Shown one piece after another: positions 60,841-64,000 of a stretch of 64,000 bases of DNA. The stretch comes from Pseudorhodoferax soli (GTDB taxonomy: Bacteria > Pseudomonadota > Gammaproteobacteria > Burkholderiales > Burkholderiaceae_C), in contig NZ_QPJK01000007.1 of NCBI RefSeq assembly GCF_003337555.1, positions 134,553-198,552 of the forward strand, read 5' to 3'. The notes below the pieces were generated by a model, which was not told the DNA's origin, ran no database searches, and worked only from the letters and a program-made list of their open reading frames with translations. Positions within the stretch are counted from its first letter, which is position 1; every line of letters starts with the position of its first letter. Both the position numbers and the translations under genes were made by a program.

Positions 60841-62730
60841 TCAACGGCAGGCGTAGCTGCTTGCGGTGTTGACGTCACCGCCGACGTACGTCGGCTTCGC
60901 AGGATATGCACATGCGGGCATCGTCCGGACGGGGGCCGTCGTGCTCGTCGTCCGCAGTTGCAGGCCTTCTGGAGCTGTTCCGTTCTCGACCCACGCGATC
61001 AGACGCGGCATGAGTTCGCCGGGCCCGAACACAGGGTTGTTTGCATCCGGATTCGCCGTTCCATTGGAGCCATAGGCATGCCCTTGACCGGGGACCTGGT
61101 ACAGGCGATAGAAGGTCTGGGTCGCGCCCAGGCTGCCTTGCATGCTCTCGACCTGCCGGTAGTACTCATCCTGCCCCCCAGGCATGATGGCCGAGTCGTT
61201 CATCGCGCTCGTATGGATCAGCTTGCCGCCTCTGGCTTTGAAGGCGGAAAGGTCCGGGCTGCCCGCGCTCGCATTCGCGAACTGCGGTTGCAGGGCGACC
61301 CCAAGGTCGAATGCGTTGGCCAGCTCCGCGTACGACATGGACTTCCAGAGCTCTGCCCCGTTTCCTGTCGCGTTCTTGAAGGTCGGACCCGCGAACTGGG
61401 AGTTCTGCAGCTCAAGCGCCACCATGTCGGCGCCGATCAGGGAGGCGCCGAACCCGATGCCGGTGATGTCGGTCCCCCGGTTGAAGCCATACCACTTGCG
61501 CACGCCCGCAAGGCCCGTGTCGAAGCCATTGTCGACCGCAGGGTCCGGCACGCTTCCATCCGCGGTCATGCCATACCAGACCTTGTTGATCGCGCGCGCT
61601 TCGGCCTGGGAGACGCAGTCCGATGTGCCGTTGGATCCTCCATCCGCTGCGCACAGGACGGAAGCGTCCTTCGTGGGGTCGTAGCGGCAAGCCGATTGGT
61701 CGAGGATGTATCCGAGGTGCTGCCCGCCGACCACGTCGCACGCGGCGATCGCAGCCTTGGAGACCGACGTCAACTTGCCAGCGGCGATCGGGCCGCCAAG
61801 GTCGCGCTGGTAGACGATCTGAGGATACAGCCACGCAGTCGTCCACTTTGTCCAGTTGCCCCCCGCCATCTGCGCGAGCACGCCGTCGTAGTCCTCGGGC
61901 AGGTACTGCACGATCGCCATGGCGTCGCGTCCGGACCCCGAAGTCCCCGAGAAGTACGAATACTTCTGCGCGGAGCCGTAGTACGCCTTGATCGCCTCCT
62001 TCGTTCTGACCGCCTGCAGGTGCAGGCCTCGCGTCGACCAGTTCTCCCATCCGGTCGTGTTGATGGATCCATCCGGGTTCATGAGAAACGCGCCCGACAG
62101 ATGCGTCGCGCCGGTATGGCCCTTGTCGGTGGTGGAGGTTGCTGATCCGTCCTGTCCGGCAACCCTGGGTGCCGAACGGAAGGTGCCGTCCGCCGCCTCG
62201 GTGGCGGTCTCGGAGATCTTGCCCACCAAGGAGTCGTTCCCGCCCCCCCAGTTGCCCGAGCCCATTCCGTGGAAGCGGCCGTTCCAGTGCTCCTTCGTGG
62301 GGAGCCAGATCTCGATGCCGACGCCGGCCGACGTGGACGGCGCATCGGCCGGGCCTGCATGCGCGGGGCCGACGACGAGCTTGACGAAGCAAAGGTCCGC
62401 GACCGCCGTCTGCGAGAGCGTCGGGTTGAAGGCGACCTCAGCCGCCGCATTGGGCAGCGCGTCACCGGCCTTGTAGTCTTTGACCTCGAGCACCGAGACG
62501 CTCGGGTCCGCCGCCCAAGTCGCCGTAAAGAACGCCTGGCTGCAGGCGGCGGCGATCGGCGCCACGGTGTCGCTGTCATCGCCGCCGCACGCAGACAGCG
62601 CGAGCAACGGCAGTGCGAGCACCGCGCAGCGGGTGCTTGAGATGCCTTTGGGAAAGTTCGTCGTCCGCTGTGGACAGCTCACAGCATCGCGTCGCGGTGT
62701 CGCGTCTCGTTCGTCGGAAAGTCGGGGCAT
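60841..62730 (-). CDS. Tannase/feruloyl esterase family lipoprotein without the CS-D-HC cysteines
   Basis: A 629-aa tannase-family protein with a lipoprotein signal (LPLLALSACGGDD, lipobox near residue 45), so probably outer-membrane or periplasm anchored. The nucleophile serine is in YFSGTSGSGRDAMA near residue 218 and the likely catalytic His in VPGQGHAYG. In this family the Ser and His are normally joined by neighbouring cysteines (CS and HC); here those positions are Thr and Ala. Gives hydrolysis of aromatic esters as a likely role. The long N-terminus before the lipobox makes the start uncertain. Confidence 0.88.
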   Translation of the reverse strand: MPRLSDERDATPRRDAVSCPQRTTNFPKGISSTRCAVLALPLLALSACGGDDSDTVAPIAAACSQAFFTATWAADPSVSVLEVKDYKAGDALPNAAAEVAFNPTLSQTAVADLCFVKLVVGPAHAGPADAPSTSAGVGIEIWLPTKEHWNGRFHGMGSGNWGGGNDSLVGKISETATEAADGTFRSAPRVAGQDGSATSTTDKGHTGATHLSGAFLMNPDGSINTTGWENWSTRGLHLQAVRTKEAIKAYYGSAQKYSYFSGTSGSGRDAMAIVQYLPEDYDGVLAQMAGGNWTKWTTAWLYPQIVYQRDLGGPIAAGKLTSVSKAAIAACDVVGGQHLGYILDQSACRYDPTKDASVLCAADGGSNGTSDCVSQAEARAINKVWYGMTADGSVPDPAVDNGFDTGLAGVRKWYGFNRGTDITGIGFGASLIGADMVALELQNSQFAGPTFKNATGNGAELWKSMSYAELANAFDLGVALQPQFANASAGSPDLSAFKARGGKLIHTSAMNDSAIMPGGQDEYYRQVESMQGSLGATQTFYRLYQVPGQGHAYGSNGTANPDANNPVFGPGELMPRLIAWVENGTAPEGLQLRTTSTTAPVRTMPACAYPAKPTYVGGDVNTASSYACR

Positions 62731-63177
62731 GAAGGGTCTCCAGTATTCGAAAGTGACCGCCAATGCTGCCGTGGGGCTGCAGCGGCCTCGCAAGCCTAGT
62801 GGTCGCGCCGTCGCGAGACTGTCCACCTGCGCACAGTTGCCGCCGAGATTGGCTATCGCTTTCCCGGAGTAGGCGATACGAGGCGAGCGAAGTGGGAGAC
62901 ACCGGAATCCTTGTCGCCGATCCCCAGGCGTTGGGCGCGTTCGCGGTCGAATGGGGCCGCGCTCTTTGGCAGCGCATGCGCGATGCAAGCGATGCTGATC
63001 GACAGCGCAGTTCGAGCGCCACATCGCGGCGGTCCCGGGCGGCCGGCGTGCCGAGCCTCGCAGACCGGAACGGACAGAAGCCGCGGCGTTCGCCGGGCTA
63101 TGTGTCGTGGCTCGTGCCGCTCCCATGTCACCGCGGCGAGCTCTCCCAGCCGGTCACCGCGTGGCCGGCGCCTGTCG
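62731..63177. other. 447-bp gap between the two tannase-like genes
   Basis: No gene is apparent. Several frames are open but their translations are Arg/Ser-rich and look like shadows. It probably contains the promoter of the gene at 60841. The start of that gene could lie upstream of 62730, within this gap. Confidence 0.4.
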
Positions 63178-64000
63178 CTACTCCGTGCAGGCGTAGCTCT
63201 CGGCAGACGTGATGCTGCCGGCTCCGAGGTACTTCGGGTAGGTGGGGTACCTGCACAACGGACGCGTCGCCGTGCGCTGCCCTGCCTCGTCTTTCTTCGC
63301 CGCGATCAGTCGCTGCGAGGATGGCCTCGTTCCGCTCTCGACCCACGCGCGCACTGCGTCGAGGAGCTCGACGCTGTCCGGTCCCGCGCCGCCTGCACAA
63401 TGCCCCACGCCAGGTTGCAGGAAGAACTCCATGGCCGCATCGCGTTGCTCCTTGCCGACCGTGGCCCCGACATCCTCGTAGTACTTCACCGAAGCCTTGT
63501 AGCTGATGGCCCAGTCCGTTGTGCCATGAGCAAGGATCAGTTTTCCTCCGCCAGAGAAATAGGATGCAAGGTCAGGCCCGACGTCGATGATGGTCGAGGC
63601 GAGCGCCAGTGCAGCGCCATGTGCTTCGGGGTCGAACCCAAGCAGCTGCGCGGCGGGATCCCTTGCCAACCAGTACTTGACCAGTCCATCCGCAAAGATC
63701 GTCTGTGAGCCCAGCCCGCCAATGGCGGAGCCGGTCAGCCACACGGCCCAGTCGGTCGCCTCTCCCCCGTAGCCCCAGCCGGGATAGATCTCGGTCCCAT
63801 CGGCGGCGCGCAAGGGCGAGTACAGCGTCCGCGCCGTTGTCATCTGCGCATCGGTCAAGCATGTGTCCGATGTTGTCCCCGTGCAGCGCATCGTCTCGAC
63901 GGTGAAGTCGCAGGCGGCCGGGTTGGCGACGACGCCATCTACGGCCCCATCCAGGGCGTCGCACCGTGAGAGCGCCGCATTCGAGATGGCCGCGCCGTGG
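63178..64000 (-). CDS. Tannase/feruloyl esterase family protein, C-terminal part (runs off the right edge)
   Basis: The minus-strand frame enters at the window edge and runs ~273 codons to the stop at 63178. Family motifs: NAALSRCDALDGAVDGVVANPAACDF, then LYSPLRAADGTEIYPGWGYGGE, GGKLILAHGTTDWAISY with the conserved Asp, and the C-terminal PGVGHCAGGAGPDS in which His is followed by Cys, the HC part of the family's CS-D-HC motif. It therefore looks like a canonical member, unlike its tandem neighbour. Confidence 0.88.
   Translation of the reverse strand, partial: HGAAISNAALSRCDALDGAVDGVVANPAACDFTVETMRCTGTTSDTCLTDAQMTTARTLYSPLRAADGTEIYPGWGYGGEATDWAVWLTGSAIGGLGSQTIFADGLVKYWLARDPAAQLLGFDPEAHGAALALASTIIDVGPDLASYFSGGGKLILAHGTTDWAISYKASVKYYEDVGATVGKEQRDAAMEFFLQPGVGHCAGGAGPDSVELLDAVRAWVESGTRPSSQRLIAAKKDEAGQRTATRPLCRYPTYPKYLGAGSITSAESYACTE

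Noticed and set aside
1-64000. tRNA, rRNA, CRISPR arrays, insertion sequences and phage genes
   Set aside because: Looked for on both strands by motif reading; no cloverleaf, regular spacer-repeat array, transposase or integrase was seen. The repeat-bracketed block carries no recombinase of its own.

Overview
The window reads as GC-rich chromosomal DNA from a betaproteobacterium of the order Burkholderiales, in the Comamonadaceae/Alcaligenaceae sphere. The reasons are eight tripartite-tricarboxylate (Bug) solute-binding proteins in 64 kb, many CaiB/BaiF CoA-transferases and acyl-CoA dehydrogenases with ATGA-overlapping starts, a metX-metW pair, azurin, and a FecI/FecR siderophore-receptor module. 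Family assignments come from reading motifs; no database search was run.

Layout. (1) 1-14854, minus strand: a long catabolic operon of MaoC, CoA-transferase, thiolase, a broken crotonase, two acyl-CoA dehydrogenases, CoA-transferase, enoyl-CoA hydratase, Bug, a 3' gene remnant, two paralogous cupin-like proteins, Bug, class II aldolase, SDR, amidohydrolase, Bug and nitroreductase. A divergent IclR regulator and a GlcG/HbpS-family gene follow at 15.4-16.9 kb. The block is bracketed by a direct repeat of at least 208 bp (1-209 and 17146-17354) that carries the 5' end of the nitroreductase gene; the right-hand copy is a truncated pseudogene. (2) 17.4-22.0 kb: an envelope amine-oxidation module (azurin, lipoprotein RidA, cytochrome c, Tat-exported flavin amine oxidase) with an Lrp/AsnC regulator across a long intergenic gap. 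(3) 22.0-29.4 kb, plus strand: an iron module of Fur box, FecI, FecR, TonB receptor, small membrane protein, PepSY protein, DUF3325 and DUF4198. (4) 29.5-46.8 kb, minus strand: a second catabolic array with amidohydrolase, two Bugs, 2-hydroxyacid oxidase, ThDP decarboxylase, three crotonases, acyl-CoA ligase, YhdH/AcuI reductase, two acyl-CoA dehydrogenases, CoA-transferase, MaoC and Bug. (5) 47.0-52.3 kb: a Gln-type thiol dioxygenase (3-mercaptopropionate dioxygenase), a LysR regulator, a cytoplasmic DMSO-reductase-family molybdoenzyme, a thioesterase and a small hypothetical gene. (6) 52.3-60.3 kb: two similar Bug-LysR modules that flank metX-metW, which sits under a SAM-II-type riboswitch with an intrinsic terminator, and a PLP aminotransferase. 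(7) 60.8-64 kb: two tandem tannase/feruloyl-esterase-family genes, the second running off the window.

How it fits together: most of the window is uptake (Bug proteins without their TctA/TctB membrane partners here) plus CoA-dependent breakdown of organic acids, with LysR, IclR and Lrp regulators next to each block. The most interesting points are the repeat-bracketed 17-kb block with its pseudogene scars, the envelope amine oxidase/cytochrome/RidA/azurin cluster, the thiol dioxygenase next to a CoA-transferase/acyl-CoA-dehydrogenase operon (a possible organosulfur acid pathway) with shared CAATTGA-type sites, and the SAM-II-like leader of metX.
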